DNA of 6,558 nt from Planctomycetota bacterium. Lineage in GTDB: Bacteria; Planctomycetota; PLA2; JAEUHO01. Position numbers and translations under genes: made by a program. This document shows positions 6,358-6,558 of this stretch, piece after piece. The stretch is taken from assembly GCA_024639415.1 (NCBI GenBank), contig JAHEIK010000214.1, positions 1 to 6,558 of the forward strand. Direction: 5' to 3'. Below the pieces are notes generated by a model. The model made no database searches. It was not told the origin of the DNA and saw only the letters and a program-made list of their open reading frames with translations. The number at the start of each line of letters is the position of its first letter. The first letter of the stretch is position 1.

Positions 6358-6558
6358 GTGATCCCGTCCCTGCTTGAGTTGAAAATCCCTCTCCCCAACA
6401 ACTCCTTAGGCAGGAACCTAGTCTTTTGGGGCAATCGGGCAACCCGGCCTGTTGCGGAAAGAGGCATGCGGTGACCAGATTTGCTTCCACTTGTGGCGCA
6501 GTGTCCAACTCCCACAACATCCGGCCCCCGCGGCACGAACAGCACGCTACACAAACGT
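6358..6558 (-). promoter_or_regulatory. Leader and probable promoter region of the operon
   Basis: About 200 nt upstream of TPR-CHAT with no convincing gene on either strand, and somewhat less GC-rich than the coding DNA. Because all four genes overlap, the operon promoter should lie here or further upstream. A weak sigma-70-like pair on the minus strand is TTGCCC (6442-6437), 16 nt, then TAGGTT (6420-6415). It keeps only TA...T of the -10 consensus. A perfect AAGGAG (6407-6402) has no well-placed start after it. An imperfect dyad sits at 6431-6455: outer GCAA/TTGC, inner CGGG/CCCG with a CAA loop. None of these is proven; the placement is positional inference. Confidence 0.35.

Noticed and set aside
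4126..6474. Plus-strand open frame of about 780 codons opposite TPR-CHAT
   Set aside because: GC-rich antisense shadow of a gene with clear domain motifs; its translation is low-complexity Arg/Val/Ala/Asp-rich with no recognisable motif.
5979..6554. Minus-strand open frame running from the leader into TPR-CHAT in another frame
   Set aside because: Its downstream part overlaps the TPR region out of frame, and its translation has no motif and the Ser/Arg/Pro-rich look of a shadow.

Overview
The window holds one tight four-gene operon read entirely on the minus strand, from about 6357 down to 76. A cytosolic-type TPR-CHAT protein (clan CD, caspase-like) comes first. Three tandem paralogous exported subtilisin-like (S8) serine peptidases follow. 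Each gene can overlap the next by 4 nt (ATGA, GTGA and ATGA), so translational coupling is likely. All four proteins keep their catalytic residues, and I see no frameshift or premature stop.

Layout in transcription order: 6558-6358 is a non-coding leader that probably carries the promoter. 6357-3436 is TPR-CHAT. 3439-2345 is S8 copy 1, 2348-1239 is S8 copy 2 and 1242-76 is S8 copy 3. 75-1 is the downstream flank, with no gene and no convincing terminator. Long open frames on the plus strand, including one of about 780 codons opposite the CHAT gene, are GC-driven shadows.

The DNA is clearly GC-rich, with G/C-ending codons, TTG and GTG starts, and classical Sec signal peptides. This fits a high-GC, probably Gram-negative or deep-branching environmental bacterium. 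TPR-CHAT proteins and large S8 families are common in groups such as Planctomycetes, Myxococcota, Acidobacteria and several candidate phyla, but nothing here fixes the phylum.

Inferred working model: the helical TPR array senses a partner and gates the CHAT cysteine protease. The three subtilases are co-produced as exported proteases or effectors. They form an unusual S8 subfamily: Asp in an LDGGF motif, His in GHGTF, a shortened NxSG substrate strand, a Ser motif lacking the usual proline, an EF-hand-like DxDxDG loop next to the catalytic His, and no room for an ordinary I9 propeptide. Their mature N-termini differ completely in composition and then converge on a conserved VP-(I/V)-(V/I)-DED box. 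Copies 2 and 3 share a nearly identical 120-bp block around the catalytic His, which suggests recent gene conversion. The architecture resembles a two-tier protease system (CHAT plus subtilases) whose biological role cannot be read from this window.
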